Positions 23,101 to 34,015 of a stretch of DNA of 64,000 nt are shown in pieces. The position numbers and the translations under genes were made by a program. The DNA comes from Yamagishiella unicocca (Eukaryota > Chlorophyta > Chlorophyceae > Chlamydomonadales > Volvocaceae): contig BDSL01000035.1 of NCBI GenBank assembly GCA_003116995.1, positions 496,001 through 560,000 on the forward strand. The letters run 5' to 3'. The number at the start of each line of letters is the position of its first letter. Position 1 is the first letter of the stretch. Below the pieces are notes generated by a model. It ran no database searches and had not been told where the DNA came from. It was given only the letters and a program-made list of their open reading frames with translations.

Positions 23101-25673
23101 TCCCCCCCTGGAGCCTTGCACCAGCCTGGAGCCTATGCACCAGCTACACCTCCCACGCCGAGTAACCGGTTCTCTTATGCAGGCCCCTCCCCCACGGTTT
23201 TTTCTCGCACCCACCGGTCTTCCTCGACCCACCCACCCCCCGGCGCCCCACCTCCAGCGCCTCCAGCAGCTCCAGCGGAATGTCCAGAGCCAGCTCCCGA
23301 GGTATGGTGTCCAGCGGGTGGTCGGGGGGCAGCTCCACAGAGGTGCGGATGTGGCCCTCGATCTCGGACAGCAGCGCGATGGATTGCTCGAGAACCTGGC
23401 CGGGGGGGGCGGGGTTTGCGAGGAAGACCCGTGGATGCGGGGGGTTGCAAAAAACCGCGAACCGGGGCTTTAAGGGGGTGCACCTCGCCTCTGGACCACC
23501 ATCAACCTTCATCGCCCTTGGTTTGTCGGCCGTGGATTCGCGGATTCTCTTATATCCCCGCCGCCCCCCCCCCCCCCGCGCCAGGGGGGTGCAAGGTGCG
23601 GGGTTGCATGAGGGCGGGGGAACGGAGACGGGCTAGCGGGTCCTGGGTTTGCATGGCTGTAGCCCCCCAAGGCCGGGACCGGGGCAGGGGCCGGGGGAGC
23701 CTGTACGGAGCCTGCCGCAGACCCACACCGCTCCAGGGGTGGGCTGCCGTACCCGTACTCTTCTTACGCAGCTTCTCGCGAGCTGCTCCTGCTGTGCTCA
23801 GTGCGCGAGCTGGGGCCCTTCTTGCCGTACTCGGAACCCCCCTTGTCCTCAGCAGGGCCCGCACGGCAGTCGTGGCTGCGAGCACAGGGCCCATCTGGCC
23901 CATCTGGCTGCGAGAACGGAGTACCCAGCGCGTACCCCGACTCAGCCCCACCCGGACCACGAGACTCGGCCCCCATCTTCCGAATCCGCCCCAACTCCAA
24001 CCAAATCCCACCAAATCCCAACCAAATTCAACCAGCGCACCGCCCACCCCACCCCACCGCCCCACCCCCGCGATGTCACAATGAGGCCCCCGATCCCCCG
24101 CCCCCCCCCGATCCCCCGCCTCCCCCCCGATCCCCCGCCCGCCACCCACCACTGCCGGGTCTTCCTCCTCGAACAGCTCCTCCCTCCGCGTGCGCCCCCC
24201 CCGGGCCCCCCGCTGAGCCCCCGCCGACCCCCCTGCCGCCGCTGCTGCTGCCTGCCCCCGAAACCCCGCCGCTGCCGCCTGCTGCTGCTGCTGGTACTGC
24301 TGCTGTGCCGCCGCTCTGCTGCCCCCGCCTCCACTGGCCGCTGCTGCTGGAGAGCCGCGACTCCCTGAGGCCCTCCCGGACGACCCCGCCGGCGGCGTCG
24401 CCTGCTCAGGAAAATGCCGTACGCCGTTGGCTGTGGAGGGCTTGGCGGCGCTGCCGCCGCCGCTGCTGGACTCTCGCAGCGGCGCGCTGGGCGTCGTTGG
24501 CGACGGCTGCGGCGCCGCCGCCGCTGCCGCGGTGCGCGGCGTCGCTGCCGCCACTGCCGCCGCTGCCGCCGCTGCCGCCGCCGCCGTCGCCGCCGACGCC
24601 GCCGTCTGGTCGGTCACCGGCGCACCAGACACCGACGCCGAGGATACGGAGGAGGAGGCCTTCGATGGCCTGCGGGCTGGGGCAGCGGCGGTGGCATCGG
24701 CGGATGCGGAGGTGGCCCCGGAGGCTGCAGGGCCGGCGGCGGCGGCGGCGGCACTGCCGCTGCTGCTCGTCCTCCCGCTGGCGGCTGGCCGCTGCTGCGC
24801 GCTGCCGCCGCCGCCGCCGCCACGGGACGAGGATGTAACGGACCCCACTGGCGTTGCCGCCACTGGCGCCGACGTGACGTACTGCGGCCGCAGCGCCTCC
24901 GGTACGGCGCTGCCGCCGCTGGGGCTAGCGCCGCTGCTCTCGCCGCTGGCGCCGTTGGCTCCGCTGGCTCCGCTGGCGAAGTTCCCGGACCAGTCCGCCG
25001 TGGCCGACGCCACGATCACCCCCACTGCCGGTACGACGTTGGTGCCGGGGCCGTACAGGGCCTGCAGGGGCGTCACGGGGCGCACGAAGCCGCCCCCGGC
25101 TGCACCCGGACCCCCACCGGCGGCGGCGCCGCCACCAGCCCCATGAGCGCCCCCCCCTGCCCGGTGGCTGCTGGCTGATCCCGGGACGCGCTGCCGTACT
25201 GGTGAGGTCTTGGGGGACCTTAGAGCTGCCGGCGCGAGGAGAGAGGCCTCTGCTGCGGCTGCAGCTGGCGACGCAACACCGGCTGGGGAGCCCTTGGGGC
25301 TGTAGATGGACTCCAGCCAGCTTTGCGGACGGGGCGAGGGCGAGGCCGCAGCGTCGGCGCCGTAGGGCGAGGCGCTGAAGTCGTCATGGCTCTCATCGAG
25401 CGCGTGGACCATGGCGCGCAGCTCGGCAGCCGTCGCAGCGGGCGGACCGGGCGTGCGGAGGTCGGGAGAAGGAGCCGCTGGAGGCGAGCCCGGCTGCTGG
25501 GGCACCACCAGCGCTGCTGGGAGCGGGACCGAGTTGGCGCCCATGCTGGCGTTTTTGGTGATGCCGTACTGCCCGGCACCCACCATTGCGCCTCGCTCGA
25601 GGAATTCCGTGCTGGCCAGCACGACGGGGGGAGGCGCCGGCCCCCGCACGGCTGAGCGCGGTCGGCCTTCCAT
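20153..25673 (-). CDS. Low-complexity protein with C-terminal coiled coil, unknown function
   Basis: Not a family I recognise. Six exons (25673-24150, 23395-23252, 22482-22125, 21759-21446, 21117-20998, 20287-20153) join with consistent phases to give 864 residues; an in-frame stop upstream of 25673 supports that ATG. Exon 1 (508 residues) is largely Ala/Ser/Gly/Pro runs with islands such as RAMVHALDESHDDFSASPYG and ends RREELFEEEDPAV. The remainder is better ordered: VLEQSIALLSEIEGHIR..., ELLEALEDTLEVIAMAREE, a Gly/Ser linker, then EEWVAQKQQRAEVERRKREAQ. The last two exons continue as helix-forming sequence (KYLRQIRSRSSEVQHTHEAL, HRWLQYQESVAEGAKRHYEN) and end GYGAASYRGY. The charged heptad-like C-terminus suggests a coiled-coil scaffold. 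Its introns carry several copies of the intron-repeat families and telomere-like motifs. Confidence 0.7.
20290..20328 (-). repeat. Intron repeat, family 1, touching the last 3' splice site
   Basis: The plus strand reads GGTTGCAAGGGAAAACCCGT followed by GTACGATAGAAAAACCG. Read in the gene's direction it runs straight into the CCCAG acceptor at 20288, so the splice site is part of the repeat. Confidence 0.75.
20386..20520 (+). repeat. Degenerate telomere-like repeats in an intron
   Basis: Clusters of TTTAGGG and TTTTAGGG with spacing variants (GTTTAAGGG, TTTTAAGGG) at 20386-20406 and 20471-20520, inside intron 5 of the 864-residue gene. TTTTAGGG is the Chlamydomonas telomere unit and TTTAGGG that of plants and Volvox. 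Confidence 0.75.
20884..20990. repeat. 16-bp minisatellite in intron 5 of the 864-residue gene
   Basis: About six to seven tandem copies of a TCCCTACCTTCCCCCC-like unit close to the 5' splice site. Confidence 0.85.
21383..21423 (-). repeat. Intron repeat, family 1, near a 5' splice site
   Basis: On the minus strand: GGTTCGAGGAAGACCCGTGG then ATGCCCGAAAAAACCG, beginning about 25 bases inside the donor at 21445. Confidence 0.8.
22497..22552 (+). repeat. Second cluster of telomere-like repeats in an intron
   Basis: Several TTTAGGG/TTTTAGGG units with variants, 15-70 bases from the acceptor of exon 3 (22482) of the minus-strand gene. Confidence 0.75.
22587..22622. repeat. Intron repeat, family 1, 3' arm of intron 2
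   Basis: Plus strand GGTTGCAAGGAAAACTCGTA then CACGAAAGAAACAGCC. It is the inverted partner of the family-1 copy at 23194-23230, which lies at the other end of the same intron. Confidence 0.75.
22847..22895 (+). repeat. Intron repeat, family B
   Basis: GATCCGCGAATCCACGGCC then GACAAACCAAGGGCGATGAA. An inverted copy lies at 23506-23565, and further copies at 46165-46213 and (partial) 48475-48500 in a different gene. Confidence 0.8.
23132..23230 (-). repeat. Intron repeats, families 1 and A in tandem at a 5' splice site
   Basis: Reading the minus strand from the donor at 23251: GTCGAGGAAGACCGGTGGG then TGCGAGAAAAAACCG (family 1, 23230-23194), followed by a diverged family A copy ending GCTGGTGCATAGGC. 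Confidence 0.75.
23412..23565. repeat. Intron repeats, families 1 and B next to the acceptor of exon 2
   Basis: Plus strand TTGCGAGGAAGACCCGTGG with GCAAAAAACCGCGAACC (23412-23460), about 17 bases from the acceptor of exon 2 (23395), then an inverted family B copy at 23506-23565. Confidence 0.75.
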
Positions 25674-27347
25674 CTTGCGGGTGCTGGGGCAGATGCTTTC
25701 CTTGGAGACCCACCTTGCTGGTAGGACTGCGTCGCTGTTTAATTCGCACCTTTCAGACTCAAGATGTAAATGGAACCCCTTGGCGGTTGTGGGTAGGCCG
25801 GAGAGCTAGAGAAGGCAACTGAAGTGGACGCCAGCGCGCCCCCAACGCGATAAAGTCTCCGCTCGAACCTATCATGAAAATTGTGTGACAAATTGTAAAT
25901 TTTGGAGCAATATGTGTAGGTTGAAATCTGCAAGTTGGAAAACAAATGTAGCATCGAGGACAAAGCCCATAGCTACGATATGCATGTAATTACGGAAATG
26001 GTCAGGCCTATTTTCTCACATACTACCGATGCTTTGCTACGAGTTATTGCCGGTGTCGGCCTTCAAAGCCCCAACTACAATTCGTACGGGCAGTGACGCA
26101 GACCTTGGAGACGACCGCTCTTGCAATAGCCTCCTGACTTCCTTACTGCAGCGTCAGATGTTTATCTTCCTTGCGTGTTTTTTACGTTTCAGAAAGCCTT
26201 TGCCGGAGCTCCTGTCCCGGCCGCGTCTTTGTGATCCTTCTCCCGCGTGAACGTCGTCTTCGCGCAGCGCCACGGGAAGCTTAAGACACGCGCCAATCCT
26301 GGCAGCGCTGTCATAGTCGGGCAGCGGTTGGTGCGGACAAGGGATGTCGCTGAGGGACTGTGACCCGCGGGACGCTGGGCGGCGGGGTGACGCGCCTTAA
26401 CGTCGGCTCAGGGAGAGGCAGGACGCGGCCTGGTGGCCATGTTCGCGGCCACAGAGGCCGCGGGGGCCACTGGCAGGGCACAACATTTTCACAAGGTTGG
26501 TGCGACCGTCGCAGTCAAAAAGAACCTAAGGAACAGCTGCGGTCCTTGACGTATCCGAGGAGGCGCACGCAGGAGTGCAATTCTAAAAATCCGACCTGTC
26601 CCGCGCTGACCTGCCCTGACCTCACCGCGCGTGACCTCCGCGCCCAACCTTACACTTCTGCCCAGCGCGTAGCTGTCGCATCCCTGTTACAAGCTGTCCG
26701 TCCATAGCTACGACATGCAGTCGTTTGACATTTGCCTGCTGGTTGCTTCATGCGCTTTCTTTTCCTCCTGAAACATATTCGTAGCGCAGCCGCCCTGATC
26801 CTCGCCAGCATGCTGCCTCTTACTTTGGCCGCTTAAAGCCCGCAGCAAGCGACGCGCGCGCCGGTACGTGACACCTATGAGACCTACTCCCCTGGCACAT
26901 GCACGTGCGCGCGGCGGCCTGCCTACTGGCTGCGGCCCTCTGTCAGCCCGCCATCGCGCTAGCCGCAGCACCTTCAAAGGGAATAACAACACGCGGGGTA
27001 ATAGCACGAACAAGTAAGCAGCAGCTATATATGTAGGAAAAGCAAGGTGATGAAGCGCAGCTGGACTCGTTCCTAGTATCGTTCCCCCCCGCCTCCCAAC
27101 CGACGCTTCCAATCGCAGCGCTGCTGGCTTCGCCGCTGTGTTAGGCCAATTTCCCCACCACACCGCACCCTCGCCTCCCCGGCCTATGTTGGCCGCCCCA
27201 AGTGCGCCCCCTTGCTCCTGCTGCTGCTCCTCCTACTGCTGCTGCTCTTCCTACTGCTGCTGCCCCTCCTCCTGGTCCCCAACTTCTCCCACCTCCCCCG
27301 CCTCCCCCCCCACCTCCTGCGGCTGCTGCCCCTCCCCCCCTCCCCAG
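25674..27347. other. Divergent intergenic region and unresolved 5' end of the GYF-like gene
   Basis: It should hold the promoters of the minus-strand 864-residue gene and of the plus-strand gene that follows. Bases 26000-26700 show nothing recognisable. A short ORF at 26749-26835 (MRFLFLLKHIRSAAALI...) looks like a signal peptide but ends in TAA without a clear donor. Bases 27205-27345 are a CTG/CTCC-rich pyrimidine tract before the acceptor at 27347. Confidence 0.4.
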
Positions 27348-30300
27348 GTGTTCACGTACCACTACATCGTCAAGCTGTCGCAGGCGGCCCCCCTGTGGGT
27401 GCTCATACCCGCCTTCGACCACACGGCACACCTGCCGGAGCAGCGCCTTGTCACCGGGCCCATGCTGCTGGGTGGGTGGGGAGTGGGTGGCGGAGCGGGG
27501 TGGGTGGCGGAGCGGGGATTTGATGCTGGCCAGGCGCGGTGGCTTTGGTGAAAGCGGGACGGAGCGAGGGGACGGCCGCCGGAGCGGCCCCCTCCCCTTG
27601 CAACATCGGGGGCGCCGTTCCTTGTTCCTCTCCTTTCGCCTGCCGCCTCTTGTTCCCGGCGGCCTGAACCACGCTCCGAAACCTTCCTTTCCCCGCCCCC
27701 ACCCCGCCGCGCCCGCCCTCGTTTCAGAGCTGTACGAGCGGCGCAGCCTGTGCCCCGCCAGCCTGCTGGTGGGGCTGCAGGCGCGAGCCAGCCTGCCGCT
27801 GCCGGCGTGCTTCTTCAGGTAGGGAGCCTGGATCCACGCATGTGGTACGGCAGTTATGACTCATGGATCTCGCAGCTTCCCGGTGCGGCGGGCGCCAAGA
27901 CACAGTGAGCGCCATCCTGTTTGACGACCCTTGGGAGGGGGCCGCTGCTGCTGCCGCTGCCCATGATCAGAGCTTGGCTACAACACGTGCATTAGGACGT
28001 CCAAGCTTTAGACATCTGGAGGACTCGTGTTTTAGTTTCAAGTTTTGGAATTTTCTGGATCCTCGTAAATCCTTCCATATGCGGAGCTCTTCTCTCGGCG
28101 ATGATCGCAGCCGATCGTCGCCTTAGCGAACACCGATTGTTGCTGATTGGGTCAGCTGCTGCCGGTGTGTCCAACACGTTTCAGTTTGCGACTCTCGGCC
28201 GCATCGCCGAGTTCGCGTCATCACTTGTGGAAACCTACACCGCTCCAGGGGGGAGACAGGAAATTACTGAATTCTATTTCGTTTCTGCCGCTGCCTCCGG
28301 GCGATGGTGGTGGTGCGCGCCGTGCGCGGTGCAAGTCCTTCCCGTTGCTGCTGTGGTAACTGTGCAGGAAATGTTGGAGCGGCAGACCTTACGGCCGCCC
28401 ATTTGCGCGTTGCACCCTCCGCCTCTACCTCCTCACGCGCCAACAGCCGCGTCTACCGCCAGTATGCGATACGCCTTGTGTTCCTCTCTACATCTTAGCC
28501 GGCATCCTCGCGCCTCGTCCTCACATTCCTACGCTCCTGTCCACTCCTCCCTGGAGCCCCTCCCTCGACCACCCTCCGCCTCTGTGAGCACAGCTGAGCA
28601 GCCTACCCGTGAGTTAACTAAAACTAACTGACTAACGACCCATCGGATAACCCCGCCCCTGCTCCCTTCCCCCCCAACAGGCCGCTGGAGCTGCTACTGG
28701 AGCTGCTGGACGCCAACCTGTCGTACTTCCCGCTGTCCCCGGAGGATGTGGATCGCCGTACGACGCCCGTGGACTGGTGCCAGCCCATGCAGATCCTGGT
28801 GGCGGCGGCGGCGGCGGGCAGGGCGCGGTACGGCAAGTCGTCGCCGCCGGACGCGACGATGGGCGGTTCCGCCGCCGCCGCTGCCGCTTCGGAGCGGCTC
28901 TCTGGCTCCCGGCGTTCGCAGATGATCACCGAGATGACCGCCGGCGGCGGTGGCGGCGGCAGCGGGGCAGCAGGGACGCCAGCTGACGGCATCGGCGTCG
29001 CCGCTGGGGCACCTGCGGTGCAGCCGCAGCAGGACGAGGAGGCGGAGGGCTGGCAGCAGCAGCAGCAGCAGGGGCAGGGGCAGGAACAGCAGCAGGGGCA
29101 GTCGCAGAGGCAGCAGGAGGGCAGCGGAGGCGGGGGCGGAGGCGGGGGGGTGGCGGGGGCACCTCCTGGTCGCGCCGTGGCTACCTCTGTTCGCAGCACG
29201 TCGGATCTTCTAAGGTCGGCGCAGTACTGGTGCTTCGTGCACTACTACACAGGTTTGTGAGCGCGTGTGTGTGTGTTTGGGGGGCCGAGGGGGGAGATCT
29301 TGTGGATTCCATCTTCTGTGGATCTTGTGGCATGTTAGAACGCGTATTTGATCTTGGCGTGGGGGTGGGGTGACAAGGGGGTGCGGTTGGGGCCTATGGG
29401 GCTGGTGCAGCACGTGAGGCTTATGGGGCTGGTGCAGCACGTGAGGCTTATGGGGCTGGCGGAGTACCTTTCCTGCGTGCCACCCCCCTCCCTGCCCCCC
29501 TCCCTCCCCCTCCCTCCCCCTCCCTCCCTCCCAGGCGGCGACATCAAGTGCGTCATGAACGACCCCCCCAGCACCATGCTGCAGCGCCTGCAGGCCAACC
29601 GCCTGTCGGACTTCACCCCCGTCATCGGCCTGGCGGAGAAGAAGGAGTTCCACGTCTACATCCGCGCCTGCCTCTTCATGCCGCTCGCCGCGCTGCTGCA
29701 GCTGCACCGAGACGGCGGCCCCTGCCCCCTCGCCACCAACAGCCAGCTAACCACCTTCGACCAGCGCGGCCTGAGACTGGCGCTGGCGCCCACGCCGCCG
29801 CCACCGCCTCCGGCGGCCATTGGCGGCGGCGGCGGCGGCGGGGCCTCGGGCGCGGCGTTCCTGGGCGCCGCGTGTGCGAGTGTGGGCATGACTCCGCTGG
29901 GTGGCGGCGCGGGAGTGCACGGTATGGGCGTGGGGATGGCCATGGGGGCAGCGGGATGGAGCGGTGGCCCCTGGGGCTCGCCGGCGGCGATGTACGGTGG
30001 CGGCGGCCTGCTGCCGCCGCCGCCACCGGGACCACTCGGCGCCCCCGGCGGTAGCGGTGGCGGCGGCGGCGGCGGGTCTCGCTCCGCCCCGTGCAGTACG
30101 ACAAGCGCCATGTCGCGGCCGAGGAGCTCAGCTGGCCTCAGCGGCATCGGCGGCGGCGGCGGTGGCCCGGGGGGCCCTATGCCACCGCCGTCACCGTCGC
30201 TCAGCCACATGGCGCAGTACAGGGAGGACGCGTCGGCCATGTACGGCCTTGTGCTGCTTGACGAGTACGGCAGCATGATAGCGACGCCGTACTATGAATA

Positions 30301-33300
30301 CATGCCGTACATGGGGTACGGCCAGCAGGGTCCCACGTCGCCTTTGTACGGCCGCGCGCCGCCACCTCAGCCTATGAGCTGGCGCGGCGGCGGCGGCGGC
30401 GCCGCCGCCGCCACGAGCAGCTCCAGCGCCTGCGCGCCACCGTCAAGCAGCCAAGCAAAGGGCTATGGAGGATACGGCGGCGGCGGCGGCGGCACGTTGG
30501 GTGTCAGCGGCAGATCGGCAAGTCAGGGGCTGAGGGCAGCGAGCTTGACGCCACCGCCCCCGGCGGCCGGCAATTCGTCCGCGACAGGGGGGTCGTCGAG
30601 CGGCCGCAGAGCCGGCGGTGCGGAGGCCGCCGCCGGAGCATCGACCTTGGCGGCGGAATCGACCGCAGCCTCTGCGCCGCAGTCTCATCCTCATCCTCAT
30701 CCTCAGCAGCAGCAGCAGGCGGATGTGTCTCCCGCAGAGTCCGTAAGCGGAGCTATGTACGGCATGACGAAGCACCGACGCTCCCTGACAGCCGGCCCTC
30801 CCGTGCTTGAGCACCAGCACCAGCAATCCACCGCCGGCTCGGCAGGGGCGCCGCAGAGCATGAGTGACGGCGCCGACGGTGGCGGCGGCGGCATCGGCGG
30901 CGGCGGCGGCGACGGCGGCATCGGCGGCGGCGGCGGCGACGGCGGCGTGGCTCCAGTCGCTGCGCCTTGGCAGGACGCTGCGACGTCCACGGCGCTATTG
31001 GCCGCCGCCGCCGCCGCCGCCGATGCGGAGGCGGCGAGAGACCAGCGGTCGCTGTTGAGGCTTCCCGCCGCCGCCACCGTTGACACGGGATGTCACGGGC
31101 TTGTGTCCAGCGTTAGTGACGGCGCGCTGGCCAGCTACATGGGCCCTACGCCGGGTTTTGGAGCCGGCGAGGGTTACTGGCCCCTGTCCCCGGGCTTCTT
31201 CACCTCCTCCGCGATCTCCGCAGGCACGGGCGCCGGCGCGCTGTCCGACTCCCTGGCGGGCCTCGGCGCCGCCGCCGGCACTGCCGCCGCCGCCGCCGCC
31301 GCGCTTTGCATGTCGCCGTACAGCTTGTACGGAGCTGGTGGCGGCGCGGTGCGGGCGGCAAGCAGCGACGCCGGCGGCGGCGCGGGTGCGGGTGCCGGGG
31401 GTGAGGTGTGTGACGAGGCCGTGGGCTCGACCTTGTCGTCTGACGCCAGCGGCGGCGTCGGCGGCGCCAACGCGCAGTCTGCGGCTGGCGGCGTCGGCCT
31501 GGCGGCAGAGTACGGCAGTGGCGGCGGCGGCGGCGGCGGCGGCCTGGACCCTAGTCGCAGCGGCAGCGTGGGGCCGTGTGAGCTGTCGTACGGAGCCGGC
31601 GACCTTTTGCGGTCCGGGGTCGAGGGCCCTATGCTACCGGTTGAAGGCTCCCTCCGTGGCCCATGCGACATGTCTCTCGTTGCGACTTCAGCGGACGGGA
31701 TAAACAGCGCCGACACAGACGGGTACGACGGTGGCGGCGGCGCCGCCGCCGCCCCGACGGCTGGCAGTGACAGTGGCGCTGGCGGCAGTGGCGTTGGCGG
31801 TGGCGCTGGGGGCGGCCTGAGACACCGGCTCGGGGGCGATCTTGGCGCCGTTGCCGGCGGCACCTCTGCTGGCGGCGGCGGCGGTGCTGCCTTGAGCCGC
31901 AGCTCGGCCTTCAGCGGCGGCGGTGGCGGCGCCGGCGGCGGCGGCGGGGTCCCGCCCCAGCCCCCGGGGGGCCAACCGCCGCCGTCGTCATCGAGCTCCT
32001 TCTTCACGCCGCGCGGCACCAGCGTACGGCACTGGGAGTCGCCCGCCTTCCGGCTCTTCACCTCGGACTCCGTTTCGGAGCCGTTTGCCGCGCGCTGGTG
32101 GTTCCTGGATGCGGGCGGCGCCGTACAGGGGCCCTTCACGGCCGAGCAGATGGTGCGTGCGCGCGGAGTTGTAAGGCCCATGTGGACCCGAACGGGGCCT
32201 TGCCTCTGTTGGAGAGACGCGGGGGCGATGGTGGGGAAGGCACGGCACGGCGGGAATACACGCTGCCAGTCAGCACACGCGGGGCCAGCCCCCGGCCCAC
32301 TGGGCCCTCGGTTGGCGTTTGCGCTTCTTGGCCTTCCCTCGGAAAGCCGAATGCAGACTCTGCTCGGCAAGACGGCAACGTGAGGGGTCACGTCATGCGC
32401 CCCATGGTCAATCCTTCGTGGACGACCAGTTGCCCCATGATGCGCCTCACCCCGACCAGCTGCCCCATGACGCGCCTCACCCCGACCAGTTGCCCCATGA
32501 TGCGCCTCACCCCATGTACGACCAGTTGCCCTCCCTGGCGCGCCCCACTCTTGTCCCCGGGCTTTCCTCACTGAACCCTCTTGTCCCCGGGCTTTCCTCA
32601 CTGAACCCTCTTGTCCCCGGGCTTTCCTCACTGACCCCTCTTGTCCCCGGGCTTTCCTCACTGACCCCTCTTGTCGCCGCTGCAGGTGGTCTTCTACTTC
32701 AGCGGCCTCGTGGGAGACGCGTCCCTGGTGTGCGGCACGGAGGCGGCCGTGGTCCCGCCGCTGGCGCCGCCGCGATACTGGTTCGAGGGCCTTATGCTGC
32801 TGCTCCAGGGAGCCGGCCAGGGCTGCCGCTATCGGCTGCTGACGGCGGCGGAGTGCGAGGAGGCGGCGACGCCGAGGACGCGACTGGAGCTGCCGGCGGC
32901 GGGTGCTGGTGGCGGCGGCGGAAACACCGCCGCCGCTGTCGCCGCCGCCGCGGCGGCCGGCGCGCTCGCCAGTCGTATGGCGGGTTCGGGGCTGGGCATG
33001 CCCCTTACCCGCAGGTCAATGAGCAACATTGGGGGCAGTCTTGCAGCGTTGGCGGCCGCCTCCCTCAGTGGAGCTGCTGGTGGAGGCGGCGGCGGCGGCT
33101 TCTCGCCCGGTCTGGGGTTCCCGGAGACACCTTCGCCAAGCGCCCGGCTAGGGGCGGGTCAGGTTGGAGGAGGCGGAGGCGGCCGTGGGGGGTTCCACGG
33201 TGGCGCCGCGCGAGCCTGGAGCTTGGCGGCGCCTGAGGAGGCAGGCTCACGTGGCGGCGGCGGCGGTAGCGGCGGCAGTAGTGGCGGCGGCGGCCTGTCC

Positions 33301-33960
33301 GGCGCAGAGCAGCGGCAGACCCAAGCGCAGCCTCGCGCGGCGGCGGCGGGACCGCGCCGCATCGACTTTGACGTCGCCGGCGGCGGAACCGCCAGCGCCA
33401 CCTTGGCTCGCCAGCTGCAGTACATAGAGCAGCAGGCGCCGCAGGCGCCACAGCAGCAGCAGCAACAACAGGCGCAAGTGCAGATGGTGACGGCTGCAGG
33501 AGCGGATTGGGGACCGCAGTCACCCGGGATGGGTAGCGCCGGCGGCGCCTCCGGCCGCGGTGGCGCGGCGACCTCGTCCTCCCCCGGAAACCCTTTCACC
33601 GCCGCCGCTGCTGGCGGCGGCGGCGGTGGCGGCGGCAGTGCCGGCGGTGACGTCGAGGTCAGCGCAGGCTGCAGTGACGAAGACGCTCTGGCGATGTTGG
33701 GCGCGAACTTGTCTCGGGAGATGGGGATCGATGAGCAGTTGGCTGCGCTGCCGGAGTCCCTGGGCATTGGGGACATGCCGCCGCCGATGGCGGCGGCGCC
33801 GCCGCCACCGCCGCCGCCGCCGTCGACGACGTCGTCGGCAACGTCACGGGCGGCAACAGGAGCCGGTGGTGGTGGCGGGGGGAGGAGTGGCGGCCGGGGC
33901 GGTGGTAGGGAGGCCTTCGGGGCTTCCGGGACGGGCGGCGCGGGTGCGGGTGAGGGCTGA
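27348..33960 (+). CDS. Large Gly/Ala-rich protein with three GYF-like segments, 5' exon(s) unresolved
   Basis: Exons 27348-27471, 27728-27818, 28681-29252, 29535-32152 and 32686-33960 join in phase to give about 1,560 residues; the initiator exon was not found. The clearest domain is split over the last intron: RWWFLDAGGAVQGPFTAEQM then VVFYFSGLVGDASLV and YWFEGLMLLLQ, which follows the GYF pattern (W-x-Y/F ... GPF ... QM). Two earlier segments look like diverged copies: WVLIPAFD...TGPMLLELYERRSLC...FFRPLELLLELL (exons 1-3) and YWCFVHYYTGGDI...MLQRLQANRLSDFTPVIGL...LFMPLAALLQ (exons 3-4). GYF domains bind proline-rich peptides, for example in splicing and translation factors. Between and after these segments are long Gly, Ala, Gln and Pro runs, including about 800 residues in exon 4. 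Function is unknown; an adaptor role is inference. Confidence 0.6.
29399..29465 (+). repeat. 27-bp tandem repeat in an intron
   Basis: Two and a half copies of GGGCTGGTGCAGCACGTGAG plus GCTTATG. Confidence 0.85.
32424..32685 (+). repeat. Two 30-bp tandem arrays filling the last intron of the GYF-like gene
   Basis: Bases 32424-32518 hold three to four units with CCGACCAG(T/C)TGCCCCATGA. Bases 32550-32670 hold four units beginning CTTGTCCCCGGGCTTTCCTC. The final truncated unit (32670-32685) reads CTTGTCGCCGCTGCAG and provides the 3' splice site itself. Confidence 0.85.
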
Positions 33961-34010
33961 GGGTTGAGGATTGACGGACGGCTAGTGGCATCGGGTTGTG
34001 TTGCGTTGTG

Positions 34011-34015
34011 TGTAA
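34011..34015 (+). promoter_or_regulatory. Candidate polyadenylation signal TGTAA for the GYF-like gene
   Basis: TGTAA lies 51 bases after the stop at 33960. Confidence 0.4.

Noticed and set aside
22900..24084. Plus-strand ORF of 394 residues
   Set aside because: Opposite strand of introns and exons of the 864-residue gene; Pro/Arg-rich composition only.
26749..26835. Short ORF resembling a signal peptide (MRFLFLLKHIRSAAALI...)
   Set aside because: Ends in TAA without a clear donor, so it cannot be tied to the downstream gene.
31174..32661. Minus-strand ORF of 495 residues with a repeated start
   Set aside because: Its beginning is the 30-bp intron satellite and the rest is the antisense of the Gly/Ala-rich exon.
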